DNA of 64,000 bases from Vicinamibacterales bacterium (lineage in GTDB: Bacteria; Acidobacteriota; Vicinamibacteria; Vicinamibacterales; Fen-181): NCBI GenBank assembly GCA_036504215.1, contig DASXVO010000021.1, forward strand, positions 206,428 through 270,427, in the 5' to 3' direction. Each line of letters opens with the position of its first letter. The first letter of the stretch is position 1. This document shows positions 1 through 9,558 of the stretch, in pieces. A program made the position numbers and the translations under genes. Below the pieces are notes generated by a model. It did no database searches and had not been told where the DNA came from. It was given only the letters and a program-made list of their open reading frames with translations.

Positions 1-641
1 TGATGACGGTGGCGGACACCGGCAGCGGCATGGCCGATGAGGTCAAGGTCCGGGCGTTCGAACCGTTCTTCACGACCAAGGCCGTGGGCCACGGCACCGG
101 CCTCGGCCTCTCGACCTGCTACGGCATTGTCAAGCAGAACGGGGGACACATTCGGCTGGAGAGCGAGCCCGGCCAGGGCACGGTGTTCACGATCTACCTC
201 CCTCGCACGGGGGACGAGGACCGGCCTGTGGTCGAGTGCCGCCCGCAGGACGACCGACTGCGCGGACACGAGACGGTGCTGGTCGCCGAGGACGAGAGCG
301 CCATTCGAAGGCTGGCTGCCGCGACGCTCCGCGCGCACGGATACCACGTGCTCGAGGCGGCGAACGGGCAGGAGGCGCTCGACGTTCTCGCGAGCCACCG
401 CGGGCACGTGGACGTGCTCATCACCGACGTCGTGATGCCCGAGATGGGAGCGCAGGAACTGGTCGCACGACTGCAGACGCTCGGCCATCAGCCGCTCGTC
501 CTCTTTGTCTCCGGCTACCCGGATGCCGGTGGCGGAGACACCCATGGATCCGGAGCGGCCTTCCTCGCGAAGCCATTCGTGCCGATGGCACTTCTTCGCA
601 AGGTGCGCGACCTGCTCGCCCGCCCGCCGCAATCCTCCTGA
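1..641 (+). CDS. Hybrid sensor histidine kinase, C-terminal part (5' partial)
   Basis: The gene is already open at the window edge, so its N-terminus and phosphoacceptor histidine are outside. What remains is the end of a HATPase_c domain (N/G1 box DTGSGM, F box FEPFFTTK, G2 box GTGLGLS), a linker, and a C-terminal receiver domain. The receiver has an acidic pair (AEDES), a phosphorylatable Asp in [11 protein letters not shown] and the conserved Lys in FLAKPF. The order kinase-then-receiver is that of a cytoplasmic hybrid kinase passing phosphate to its own receiver. It ends about 140 bp before the next operon, which also carries two hybrid kinases, so it may belong to the same signalling locus (inference). 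Input signal unknown. Confidence 0.9.
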   Translation, partial: MTVADTGSGMADEVKVRAFEPFFTTKAVGHGTGLGLSTCYGIVKQNGGHIRLESEPGQGTVFTIYLPRTGDEDRPVVECRPQDDRLRGHETVLVAEDESAIRRLAAATLRAHGYHVLEAANGQEALDVLASHRGHVDVLITDVVMPEMGAQELVARLQTLGHQPLVLFVSGYPDAGGGDTHGSGAAFLAKPFVPMALLRKVRDLLARPPQSS

Positions 642-783
642 TCGGCGCGGAGGATCGCGGGGATTCTCGAGCTCAACCCGGCCGGCCCGTGCGCCGATTA
701 CCGGATGGAGGACCGCGGGGGGTGTACAGGCAGCACCCTCCCGTTGGAGCGGGGTGGGGGGGGCTGTGTCCGGAGCTGCACCA

Positions 784-2358
784 ATGATGTGTCGTATTCG
801 CTCTCGGATCGTGGCCGGGCCAACGGCCTCTTGCTCAGCCCTGGCCCTGTGGGTGCTCCTCTTCGCCCCTGGCGTGGCGATCGCCCAACCGGCTGGCGTG
901 GCGCGGCCCGCGGCGGCCGGCGTGGGCTCGGTCCCGGAGATGTCGCTCGAAGAATGCCTGCGCGTGGCCTTCGAGAGGAATCGGCAGCGGCCGGCTTCTC
1001 GCGACTCGATTGCAGTGGCCGAAGCACAGCATCGGCAGGCGCTGGCAGCGTACTGGCCGCAGGTGACCTTCAGCGGCGGGTTTCAGCGGCTCGACCGGGC
1101 GCCGAACTTCGTATTCCCGCCGAGCGCCTTCTACCTGCCCGCCCAGTCGGTCACGATCCCCGGGGGTACGGCGCTCGTCACGGTGCCGCCGGGCGTCTTC
1201 GGCCCGGCCCCCGTGAACCTGCCGGTCAGCGTGCCCGCGCAGACGATCAACACGCCGGCTCAGGCCTACCCGGTGCCCGCGCAGGACGTCAAGTTGATGG
1301 ACGAGGACTCGTGGCTCGCCAACGTCGGCGCGAAATGGCTGCTCGTCGATGGTGGGCTGCGCAAGGGCTATCGGCAGCAGGCCGGGGCCGCGGTGGACAT
1401 CGCCAAGGAGGACGCGCGGCTGACGGATCTCGAGATTCGCGACACCGTGACACGCTTCTACTACGGAGCGGTGCTCGCGCGCCTGCTTCGCCAACTCGGC
1501 GAGGATACGCTCGCGCGTCTGGAGGCCACGCTCGGCATGACCGAAGCGGTCTACAAGGAGGGCGCCGGAACCGTCACGAAAGCGGACTACCTCGACAACA
1601 AGATGATGGTCGAGACGGTCCGATCGATGGTGGCAATCCTCGAAAAGAACCACCTCATGAGCCAGGCGGCCCTCGCGAACGCGATCGGGAAGCCTTGGAA
1701 CGAGAGCGTCGCGCCGTCGGACCGCGCTCTGCCGCCACCCCCGCCTGCCGTTGATCTCGACGACGCGGTCGGCACGGCATTCCGCTTCAATCCGGATTGG
1801 GAGAAGCTCGAGGCGGCCTTGCGGGCGGCCGAGGGCGGCTTGACGACGGCCAAGAGCGGATTCATGCCCAAGCTCGCCCTGACCGGTACCCTCCGCCGAT
1901 GGTGGAACGACTACAGCTACGGACTCGCCACGGACCAGAACCGGACGGGGTGGACGCTCGGCGCGGGCGTCGAAATCCCGCTGTTCGACGGGTTCCTCAC
2001 AAAGAACAAGGTGGCCGAGGCGAGGGCGCAGATTCACCGGCTCGAGCAGCAGCAGTTCCTCCTGAAGGATGGTCTCGGCCTGCAGGTCAAGGACATCGTG
2101 CTCGGCCTGTCAGCCGCCTCGAAGGGCGCCCGCGCAACCTACGACGCCATGACGGCGGCATCGGAGAACCGCGAGCTCAATCTGCGCGCCTACCAGAACC
2201 AGTTGGTCGAGACCGACAAGGTCATCCGCGCGCAGTTGGCCGAGGCGATGACCTCGGCGCAGTACTACATGACGCTGTTCACCTGCGTGGACCTGCAGTC
2301 GAGGCTCCAGTTGCTGGTCGGTTCGGCCGTCCAGACCCAGATCGGACAGGCACGATGA
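784..2358 (+). CDS. TolC-like outer-membrane efflux protein
   Basis: A 524-residue protein with an N-terminal signal peptide (hydrophobic core ALALWVLLFAPGVAIA) followed by two outer-membrane-efflux repeats rich in long amphipathic helices, as in the TolC family. It has the usual length of such trimeric channel proteins. A Pro/Val-rich insert lies at about residues 115-165. The frame is open further upstream, but ATG at 784 has GGAG at 772-775 and leads straight into the signal peptide, so I use it. Its stop overlaps the start of the binding-protein gene (ATGA), implying translational coupling. No periplasmic adaptor or RND/MFS/ABC pump lies nearby, so a classical efflux role is not supported by context; it may supply the outer-membrane channel for the signalling operon (inference). 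Confidence 0.85.
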   Translation: MMCRIRSRIVAGPTASCSALALWVLLFAPGVAIAQPAGVARPAAAGVGSVPEMSLEECLRVAFERNRQRPASRDSIAVAEAQHRQALAAYWPQVTFSGGFQRLDRAPNFVFPPSAFYLPAQSVTIPGGTALVTVPPGVFGPAPVNLPVSVPAQTINTPAQAYPVPAQDVKLMDEDSWLANVGAKWLLVDGGLRKGYRQQAGAAVDIAKEDARLTDLEIRDTVTRFYYGAVLARLLRQLGEDTLARLEATLGMTEAVYKEGAGTVTKADYLDNKMMVETVRSMVAILEKNHLMSQAALANAIGKPWNESVAPSDRALPPPPPAVDLDDAVGTAFRFNPDWEKLEAALRAAEGGLTTAKSGFMPKLALTGTLRRWWNDYSYGLATDQNRTGWTLGAGVEIPLFDGFLTKNKVAEARAQIHRLEQQQFLLKDGLGLQVKDIVLGLSAASKGARATYDAMTAASENRELNLRAYQNQLVETDKVIRAQLAEAMTSAQYYMTLFTCVDLQSRLQLLVGSAVQTQIGQAR

Positions 2359-3335
2359 GCACGACGCGGGCTCGGACGCGTCTCGTCGTCGAGTGTGCGG
2401 CCGTCGTCCTCGCGTGTGCGTGCGTGCTGTCGGCCAACGTTCGCGAACAGGACCGCGGCCCGCTCACGGATCGGCCGACGACATCCTTCCTCCGGGTCGG
2501 CTTCGTCGATGCCGTGTTCGGCGAGGTCAACCACAACGACGCGCGGGCAGCCCTCAAGGCGTGGTCTCAGCGGGTCATCGCGGCGGCCGGGCTCGCCTTC
2601 GAGGGCGATGTCAAGCTGTTCGGCGACTCGGCCGCGCTCAAGGCGGCCGTGGATGCGGGCGCGATCGACATCATCGTCATCGAGACTGCCGAATACCTGC
2701 GCGTATTCACGCAGACCTCACGGCGGGACTGGATCCTGGCCGCCGAACGTCGAGGAACGCCGTTCGAGAGCTTCGTCCTGCTCACCAGAGTGGACAGCGG
2801 CATCCGACAGTTCAAGGACCTGCGGGGACGCGACGTGCTGGTCGTGGGGAACGCCCTCGGGGGCCTCGTCGGTTCGTGGCTCGATGTGTTGACCGGGAAG
2901 GAAGGCGACCGGATCGCCGCCGAGTTCTTCGGCGTCATCAACAAGAGGACGCAGGTGTCGAAGGCGGTGCTGCCGGTGTTCTTCCGGCAGGCGGCGGCGT
3001 GTGTCGTCACGCGCGCGGCGTACCAGACCATGTGCGAGCTGAACCCGCAGTTGGGACATCAACTCCGCATCGTCGCGGAGTCGGCGCCGGTCGTGACGGG
3101 AATCGCCTGCCTGGTCCGCCACTATGACCCGAAGGTGCAGGACAGGATCGAGCAGGCTGTGCTCAACCTCAATGTCTCGCCGGGTGGCCAGCAGGTGATG
3201 ACGCTGTTCCAATTCGACAAGCTGGTGCGCCAGCCGCCGACGTGCCTGGATAGTGCCCGCAGCCTGCTGGAAGAGCAGTCTCGGCAGTACGTCCGCCTGA
3301 AACGCGCCGCGCCCGGCGCCGGCGTTGCGAAGTAG
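2355..3335 (+). CDS. PhnD-like periplasmic substrate-binding protein, orphan
   Basis: A 326-residue exported protein: an Arg-rich start, a hydrophobic stretch (LVVECAAVVLACACVLSA), then a type-2 periplasmic binding fold of the phosphate/phosphite/phosphonate (PhnD) class. Recognisable features are VGFVDAVFGEVNHNDA at the first strand, IDIIVIETAEYLRV, the hinge segment FKDLRGRDVLVVG, and a C-terminal helix region. The start ATG overlaps the TolC-like stop by 4 bp. There is no ABC ATPase or permease gene in the window next to it; instead a membrane hybrid kinase starts 13 bp downstream. Such orphan binding proteins often present a ligand to a sensor kinase, as TorT does for TorS (family knowledge), so a sensory role is more likely than transport (inference). 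Ligand unknown. Confidence 0.75.
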   Translation: MSTTRARTRLVVECAAVVLACACVLSANVREQDRGPLTDRPTTSFLRVGFVDAVFGEVNHNDARAALKAWSQRVIAAAGLAFEGDVKLFGDSAALKAAVDAGAIDIIVIETAEYLRVFTQTSRRDWILAAERRGTPFESFVLLTRVDSGIRQFKDLRGRDVLVVGNALGGLVGSWLDVLTGKEGDRIAAEFFGVINKRTQVSKAVLPVFFRQAAACVVTRAAYQTMCELNPQLGHQLRIVAESAPVVTGIACLVRHYDPKVQDRIEQAVLNLNVSPGGQQVMTLFQFDKLVRQPPTCLDSARSLLEEQSRQYVRLKRAAPGAGVAK

Positions 3336-3348
3336 GAACCGAACGGCA

Positions 3349-6300
3349 ATGCAGAGCCCGACCCCGCCGCCTCGACGACGCCGTCTCGGCATTCTCGCAC
3401 GCACGGCATTGGTGTCGTGGCTCGGGACACTCGTCAGCCTCGTGCTGTTCATCGCCGTCATCATCCCGGCCGAGAAGGCTGTCTTCCTGCGCAACCTGGA
3501 ATCGAAGGCAACCGGCATCTCGGCCTCGCTCCAGAGCATTGCCGCCAGCTCCGCGGTGTCCGAGGACTTCACGACGGTCGTCGACTATTGCACGACCGTG
3601 TTGAGGCACGACCCGTCGATACGGTACCTGGTCCTGACCCGAAGGGGCGACGGCTTCTCGCTCGTGCACCGGCAATCGGATTGGCACGAGGATCGGCTCG
3701 ACGGGATCTGGCGGCCGACTGGCAACGAGTCAACCGGCGTGATTCGCGCGGTCCCGACCGTCGACGGACAGGTCTACCACTACACCACGCCGTTCGCCTA
3801 CTCTGGCATCGCGTGGGGGTGGATCCACATCGGCCTCTCGCTCGACGCGTACGACGACAGCGTGGCCGCGCTGTACCGGCGGACGGCACTGGCCGCGCTG
3901 TTCTGCGTTCTCGTCGCCCTCGTTGCGTCGTACGTCTACGCGCGGCAGCTCACCAATCCGATCCTGAGCCTGCAGGACGCGGTGCAGCAGGTGGCCAGGG
4001 GAGACCTCTCGGTCGCGGTCTCGTCAACCTCGCGTGACGAGGTCGGGGATCTGGCCCGGAGCTTCCACCAGATGACGCAGTCCCTCGTCGCGCGCGATCG
4101 CGTGCTGCACAGCGTGCGTTTCGCCGCCGAGCAGTTTCTGGCGGCCGACAACTGGCGCGACGCGGCGGACAGCGTGCTGGAGAGCGTCGGCTCCGCGCTT
4201 GGCGTCGATCGCTTGACGCTGTTCGAGATTCTCGACGACGACCAGCACAACCAGGTCGCGGCCTGGCGCGTGAGCTGGGCCAGACCCGGGATGCCGGAGT
4301 CGCCCTCCGCCGGCGCAACCGTTCCGTTGCGGGCTCTGCAACTGGACACCGGTGAGACGGCGCACGGCGCGACCACGTGCCATGCCGCGCCCGGGCCGAT
4401 CGGGAGTGGAGACAGCCCGGACGTGCTGGCGATGCTCGGGGCCCGCTCACTGCTGCCGGTACCGGTGATGGTCGGCGGTCGGTGCTGGGGCGCCCTGACG
4501 ATTGTCGACGCCCAGCGCGAGCGCACGTGGTCCGACACGGAGGTCAGCCTGCTGCGCGCGACCGCGGATACGCTCGGGTCGGCTATCGAACGCCAGCGGG
4601 CGCGCGAGGCCCTCGTGATCACCAGGGATGCGGCCGAGTCAGCCAGCCGGGCCAAGTCGCAGTTCCTGGCGAACATGAGCCACGAAATTCGTACGCCGAT
4701 CAACGGTGTGATGGGCATGCTGCACCTGCTCCAGCGCACCACCATGACGCCCCGCCAGGAACGCTACGCCGCCAACGCCCTGAGTTCGGCGCAGGCGCTG
4801 CTGTCGGTGGTCGGCGAGGTGCTCGATTTCTCCAAGATCGAGGCGGGCCGGCTGGAACTGGAGGCAGCGGTCTTCTCAGTTCCCGAGGTGATGGATCGGG
4901 CCGTCCGGATTTTCGCCGGCAAAGCGGACGAGAAGAGCCTCGAGCTGGCGTACCTGGTTGACGACGACGTGCCGGCCGACGTCATTGGTGATGCCGACCG
5001 CCTGTCGCAGATCCTCATCAATCTGGTCGGCAACGCCATGAAGTTCACGAGCCGCGGCGAGGTCGTCGCGCGGGTCCGCGCGGACACACTGACCGCCGAC
5101 GCCGTCCGACTCCGGTTCGAGGTGCGCGATACCGGGTGCGGTGTTCCACCCGAGCAGCAGGCGATCATCTTCGACTCGTTCTCCCAGGGCGACGCATCGA
5201 TGACGCGCGCCCACGGTGGCACAGGCCTCGGCCTGACCATCTCGCGTGAGCTGTGCCGGCTCATGGACGGTGAGATCGGCGTCCAGAGCGAGGTGGGGCG
5301 GGGATCCACGTTCTGGTTCACCGCGACCTTCAGGCCGGCCGCCAGTTCGGTGAGCAGGCGCCAACTCGTCCAGCCGGTCGGGCTGCCCATCTTGATCGTG
5401 GACGACAGCGCGCCGTCGCGCGAAACCGTACGCGAGTGCGTGGTCTCATGGAAGGGGCGCCCAGAGGAGGCCGCAAACGCGCCCGAAGCGCTCGTGCGGC
5501 TCCGAACCGCGGCCGCGGGCGGACAGCCGTTCAGAGTCGTCGTGATCGACTGGCAAATGCCCGGCCAGGACGGGCTCGCGCTCGCAAGGACCATCAGGGC
5601 TGAGCCGGAACTGGGCAACCCCGGCCTGATTCTACTCAGCAGCTTCTCGCGACTGGCCGACCACGAGGACGCCGCCGCGGACCTGTTCTCGGGATTTCTC
5701 GCCAAACCAATACGCCGCTCGGATCTCTACAACGCCATCGTGCGGGCCGCGAACCACCAGCCCGCAGCGCTTCACACGACGCGGCCGGCGATTCGGCAAG
5801 CCCGGGTGGTGGCGGCCGGATCGCGCGCGGCCACGGTCATCCTCGCCGAGGACAACGAGGTCAACCAGGAGTTCGCCGCGGAGGTGTTGGCCGAACTCGG
5901 CTACCAGTGCATCCGGGTGCGGAACGGGCGTGACGCGCTCGAGGCGGCACAGCGTGACGGTGCCGACATCGTCCTGATGGACTGCCAGATGCCTGAGATG
6001 GACGGCTATGAAGCGTCGCGCCAGATCCGCGCGTGGGAGGCGTCCACCGGGCGGCCACGCATGCCGATCGTGGCGCTCACGGCCCACGCCATGTCTGGCG
6101 ACCGTGACCGGTGTCTGCAGGCCGGGATGGACGACTACCTCTCGAAGCCGCTCGAGCCCGAGCGTCTTGCGGACGCCGTGAGCAAATGGGTGGTGCGGCC
6201 CGCGCAGCTTGCGCCGACGGTCGCTCCGACCGCCCTGCCCGGGATCGACGACGAGGAACTGCTGCGCCGCTGCATGAACAAGCGGCCACTGGCCGATCGG

Positions 6301-6603
6301 CTGGTGCGGAAGTTCGCCGAACAGGCGGCCGGGGATCTACGAGAACTCGCGGCGGGCATCATGGACGGCGACGCCGACAGTCTGCGCGCAACGTCTCACC
6401 GACTGAAGGGGGCCGCCGCCAATGTCGCCGCCGCGGAAATCCGGACGCTGGCCGCGCGCGTCGAAGACCTGGCGCGCCGGCACGATCTCGCCGGGATCGC
6501 GCCGCTCTATCAGGATCTGGTCGACCGGGTCGGCGTCCTGGCCAGCGTGTTCGCAGAAGTCGGCTTCGAACCCGTCGTCATCTCGCACGAGGAACGCTCA
6601 TGA
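3349..6603 (+). CDS. Membrane hybrid histidine kinase (HAMP-GAF-HisKA-HATPase-REC-REC-HPt)
   Basis: About 1084 residues, a BarA/TorS-like phosphorelay kinase. Order: TM1 (about 14-38), periplasmic sensor domain (about 40-175), TM2 (about 178-200), HAMP (about 200-255), a GAF-like domain (about 270-420), HisKA with the phosphoacceptor near His445 in FLANMSHEIRTPING, HATPase_c to about 670, a receiver with Asp about 734 (VIDWQMPGQDG), a second receiver with Asp about 878 (LMDCQMPEMDG), and an HPt domain with His about 1017 (SHRLKGAAANV). All phosphotransfer residues are present. ATG 3349 is preferred; an in-frame TTG at 3325 would overlap the binding-protein gene. Its stop overlaps the next kinase start (ATGA). 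The periplasmic domain is the natural docking partner for the coupled PhnD-like protein (inference). Confidence 0.92.
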   Translation: MQSPTPPPRRRRLGILARTALVSWLGTLVSLVLFIAVIIPAEKAVFLRNLESKATGISASLQSIAASSAVSEDFTTVVDYCTTVLRHDPSIRYLVLTRRGDGFSLVHRQSDWHEDRLDGIWRPTGNESTGVIRAVPTVDGQVYHYTTPFAYSGIAWGWIHIGLSLDAYDDSVAALYRRTALAALFCVLVALVASYVYARQLTNPILSLQDAVQQVARGDLSVAVSSTSRDEVGDLARSFHQMTQSLVARDRVLHSVRFAAEQFLAADNWRDAADSVLESVGSALGVDRLTLFEILDDDQHNQVAAWRVSWARPGMPESPSAGATVPLRALQLDTGETAHGATTCHAAPGPIGSGDSPDVLAMLGARSLLPVPVMVGGRCWGALTIVDAQRERTWSDTEVSLLRATADTLGSAIERQRAREALVITRDAAESASRAKSQFLANMSHEIRTPINGVMGMLHLLQRTTMTPRQERYAANALSSAQALLSVVGEVLDFSKIEAGRLELEAAVFSVPEVMDRAVRIFAGKADEKSLELAYLVDDDVPADVIGDADRLSQILINLVGNAMKFTSRGEVVARVRADTLTADAVRLRFEVRDTGCGVPPEQQAIIFDSFSQGDASMTRAHGGTGLGLTISRELCRLMDGEIGVQSEVGRGSTFWFTATFRPAASSVSRRQLVQPVGLPILIVDDSAPSRETVRECVVSWKGRPEEAANAPEALVRLRTAAAGGQPFRVVVIDWQMPGQDGLALARTIRAEPELGNPGLILLSSFSRLADHEDAAADLFSGFLAKPIRRSDLYNAIVRAANHQPAALHTTRPAIRQARVVAAGSRAATVILAEDNEVNQEFAAEVLAELGYQCIRVRNGRDALEAAQRDGADIVLMDCQMPEMDGYEASRQIRAWEASTGRPRMPIVALTAHAMSGDRDRCLQAGMDDYLSKPLEPERLADAVSKWVVRPAQLAPTVAPTALPGIDDEELLRRCMNKRPLADRLVRKFAEQAAGDLRELAAGIMDGDADSLRATSHRLKGAAANVAAAEIRTLAARVEDLARRHDLAGIAPLYQDLVDRVGVLASVFAEVGFEPVVISHEERS

Positions 6604-8561
6604 ACAGCGGTCGCCCCAACACGAATTCCAGCCGGGTCTGGCTGATCGACGACGATGAGACGGTGCTGTTGCTGGGTGAGGAGATCCTGCGAGCCGAGGG
6701 CTTCGACGTCAGAGTCTTCTCCGCCGCTGAGCCCGCCTGGGCCGCCACCGCGTCGGGCCTTCCAGACCTCGTCATTCTCGACGTCCTGATGCCGGGAATC
6801 GGGGGGTTCGAATTCTGCGCCCGCCTGCGCCGGGTACCCGGTACCGAAGATGTGCCGGTCCTCATGATGACCTCGCTCGACGACGCCGAGTCGATCAACC
6901 GGGCGTTCGAAGCCGGTGCCACCGCGTTCGCGACCAAGCCGCTCAACTGGATCAACGAAGCCCACCACGTGCGGTACATGCTCCGCGCCGCAAAGGTCGC
7001 GCGAGACCTTCGGAAGGAGGAGGCCGAGAACCGGCGGGCGCGGGACACCTGGGAGAAGACGTTCAACGCGATCCGCGACGTCGTCACGGTCCTCGATCCC
7101 ACGCTGCACATCGTCCAGGCCAATGCTGCGGCCGTCGGGTTGTTCGGTGGCCCGGCCGAGGCGATTGGCGGCGCGTCGTTGCAGGGTCTCTTCCCAGGGC
7201 CCGCTGGCGAGCAAGCGGAGGCTCCGGCCAGGGAAACGCTCGCGACCGGTCGAAGCGCGACCGTTGAACTGACCTGCGGCCGGTTGGAGCGCATCTGGCG
7301 GGTGGAGACGGCGCCCGTGACCGGAGACGGGGGATCGATCGTACAGGTCGTCCACGTGGCGCGGGACCTGACCAACGAACGGCGCCTGGAATCGGCGGTC
7401 CGCCAGCAGCAAAAACTGGAGGCGGTCGGGAAGCTGGCGGGCGGAATGGCCCACGACCTCAACAACCTGTTGCACATTGTCCTCGGGCACGCCGACCTCA
7501 TCGAGGCCGATCTCGCGCCCGGCCGCCAGATCCCGAGCCTGACTCAGATTCGCGAAGCCGCGGGTCGCGGCAGCGCGCTCATCGGGCAACTGCTGACGTT
7601 CAGTCGTCACGGTGCGGCGAAATGCCACAAGGAACCGACCGACGCGAACAAGGCAGTGGCCAGCGTTCACCGGATGCTGGAGCGTCTCTTGCCCGTCGGC
7701 GTGTGGGTCGAGACCTTCCTGGCGTCGGCACCCACCATCGTGGATGCCGACCCCGGACAATTGCAGCAGGCGATCGTGAATCTCGTGATCAACGCGTCAC
7801 AGGCGATGCCGGACGGCGGCCGGCTGACCATCCGGGTCGGTACCCGCCACGTGGGTCCCGACGAACCGCCGGTGGCGCCGGGCGCGCCGTCGGGCGACCT
7901 CGTGTCGATCGCAGTGGCCGACACCGGGCACGGCATGAACCGCGAGACCATGGAGCAGATGTACGAGCCGTTCTTCACGACCAGGGAGGCCGGCTCCGGC
8001 CCGGGGCTCGGACTGTCCGTTGTCTACGGCATCATGCGGAGTCATGGGGGCGGGATCGCCTGCACGAGCGAGCCTGGCAAGGGCACCGTATTCACGTTGT
8101 ACCTGCCAGCCGCGAAACCGGCACGGGCGGTCACCCCGGCGGCCGAGCGCCGGCCGTCAGCGCCGCAGGTGGGCGTCTCCAGGACGATCCTGGTCGTCGA
8201 CGATGAGCCGGCGATACGCAACTTCCTGCAACACGCGCTGACGCGAATCGGGTTCTCGGTCGTGACGGCGGCGGATGGCGAGTCAGGGCTTCAGATCTAC
8301 GGCGAAGCGCCCACGCCCCCGGACCTCGTGATTCTCGACTTGGGGATGCCTGGCATAGGCGGCTGGGAGTGCCTGAAACGTCTGCGCGAGGCGCACCCGA
8401 CGGCAACGGTCCTCGTTGCGACCGGATTCGGCGGAGATGATGTCACCGAGCGGGCCCTCGCGCTCGGTGCGTGTGGCGTGGCATTCAAGCCGTACGCCGT
8501 GGCCGAACTTCGCCGGACCATCGGCGAGATCCTCGCTCGCGGGGACTCGACAGCAGACTGA
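6600..8561 (+). CDS. Cytoplasmic hybrid kinase, REC-PAS-HisKA-HATPase-REC
   Basis: A soluble 653-residue signalling protein starting in the 4-bp overlap with the preceding kinase. Domains: N-terminal receiver (about 13-130) with acceptor near Asp61 (VILDVLMPG) and Lys in FATKPLN; a PAS domain (about 150-265); HisKA with His about 285 in GGMAHDLNNLLHIV; HATPase_c with N box VINASQAM and DTGHGM, FFTT, GPGLGLS; and a C-terminal receiver with Asp about 580 (VILDLGMPG). The HDLNNLL type of H box is common in hybrid kinases with terminal receivers. No DNA-binding output is present. The N-terminal receiver is a plausible acceptor for the HPt domain of the upstream kinase, which would make a two-kinase relay (inference). 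Confidence 0.92.
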   Translation: MNSGRPNTNSSRVWLIDDDETVLLLGEEILRAEGFDVRVFSAAEPAWAATASGLPDLVILDVLMPGIGGFEFCARLRRVPGTEDVPVLMMTSLDDAESINRAFEAGATAFATKPLNWINEAHHVRYMLRAAKVARDLRKEEAENRRARDTWEKTFNAIRDVVTVLDPTLHIVQANAAAVGLFGGPAEAIGGASLQGLFPGPAGEQAEAPARETLATGRSATVELTCGRLERIWRVETAPVTGDGGSIVQVVHVARDLTNERRLESAVRQQQKLEAVGKLAGGMAHDLNNLLHIVLGHADLIEADLAPGRQIPSLTQIREAAGRGSALIGQLLTFSRHGAAKCHKEPTDANKAVASVHRMLERLLPVGVWVETFLASAPTIVDADPGQLQQAIVNLVINASQAMPDGGRLTIRVGTRHVGPDEPPVAPGAPSGDLVSIAVADTGHGMNRETMEQMYEPFFTTREAGSGPGLGLSVVYGIMRSHGGGIACTSEPGKGTVFTLYLPAAKPARAVTPAAERRPSAPQVGVSRTILVVDDEPAIRNFLQHALTRIGFSVVTAADGESGLQIYGEAPTPPDLVILDLGMPGIGGWECLKRLREAHPTATVLVATGFGGDDVTERALALGACGVAFKPYAVAELRRTIGEILARGDSTAD

Positions 8562-8682
8562 GCCCGAACACCGAGCGGCAATGGAAGCGCCAGGACCGGG
8601 CGGCGACGTCGCGTCGGGGCTCCTACCGGCAAATACCAGACGATCGCGCTGTCGGGCCGATGTCTCCTTGCTGGAGGTCGCC

Positions 8683-9558
8683 GTGCTGGTTCACGTCCTG
8701 TTCGCCATACTGCTCTGCCCGCCACACCTGCTCGCCTCGCCCGCCCAGGAACTGCCCCGAGGCACCATCGTCGACAAGGTGATCTGTCGAGGGAACGCCA
8801 GCCAGAGTTACGCGCTCTACCTCCCATCCGGCTATTCGACCGATCGGCAGTGGCCAATCCTCTACGCGTTCGACGCTGGCGCCAGGGGTCGGCTGCCCGT
8901 CGAGCGGTTCAGGGGCGCCGCAGAGACATACGGCTTCATCGTGGTGGGTTCGAACAACTCGCACAATGGCCCGCTCACCATCGCCCAGGATGCGATCAAC
9001 GCCATGCTGGCCGATACGCGTGCCCGTTTCTCGCTGGATCACCAGCGTGTGTACGTCACTGGTTTCTCCGGGGGCGCGCGCGTGGCGGTGATGGCCGGGT
9101 TGGCGATGAAGGGACAGGTGGCTGGGGTCATTGGATTCGGGGCCGGATTCCCGGCGGGCGTCGCGCCGTCCGCCTCGGTGCCGTTCGCGTATTTCACGGC
9201 GGCCGGCACCGATGACTTCAACTACCCGGAACTGAAGGAACTGGACCAGGTGTTCGGGAAGCTTGGGCTCCTGCATCGGTTCGAGCTGTTCGAGGGCGGC
9301 CACGATTGGCCGCCAGAAGCAGTCTGTGCCCGAGCGGTCGAGTGGATGGTGACTCGGACCTGGAGTCACTGCGAGGAGAGGCCGCATTTCGCCAGATCCT
9401 CGACGTCATCGGGAAACGACAGTGAGCGCTACCCGGCGAATCTGTACCCGAGCCCGTGGATCGTGAGGATGAACTGCGGGTGCCGAGGGCTGGCCTCGAT
9501 CTTCTGCCGCAGCCACGCCACGTGGACGTCGACCGTGCGCGTGGAGGGCATCGAGTGA
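8683..9558 (+). CDS. Secreted alpha/beta-hydrolase (esterase/depolymerase-like)
   Basis: About 291 residues from GTG 8683, which has GGAGG at 8673-8677 and begins a clean signal peptide (MLVHVLFAILLCPPHLLAS). ATG 8581 is in frame but adds a Pro/Arg-rich stretch. The mature part is an alpha/beta-hydrolase: nucleophile elbow GFSGG, probable acid in GTDDF, and His in EGGHDWPPEAV, the arrangement seen in polyhydroxybutyrate-depolymerase/LpqC-like esterases. The hydrolase fold should end soon after WMVTRTW (about 9363); the remaining 60 or so residues have no hydrolase character, and the last 130 bp run antisense through the end of the OmpR-type regulator gene. The original stop may have been lost. 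Substrate unknown. Confidence 0.75.
   Translation: MLVHVLFAILLCPPHLLASPAQELPRGTIVDKVICRGNASQSYALYLPSGYSTDRQWPILYAFDAGARGRLPVERFRGAAETYGFIVVGSNNSHNGPLTIAQDAINAMLADTRARFSLDHQRVYVTGFSGGARVAVMAGLAMKGQVAGVIGFGAGFPAGVAPSASVPFAYFTAAGTDDFNYPELKELDQVFGKLGLLHRFELFEGGHDWPPEAVCARAVEWMVTRTWSHCEERPHFARSSTSSGNDSERYPANLYPSPWIVRMNCGCRGLASIFCRSHATWTSTVRVEGIE

Noticed and set aside
505-783. An earlier start for the TolC-like protein.
   Set aside because: It would overlap the receiver domain of the preceding kinase and bury the signal peptide; ATG 784 has a good Shine-Dalgarno sequence.
835-2037. A 400-codon minus-strand frame opposite the TolC-like gene.
   Set aside because: Arg-rich low-information translation, no ribosome-binding site, fully inside a recognised gene on the other strand.
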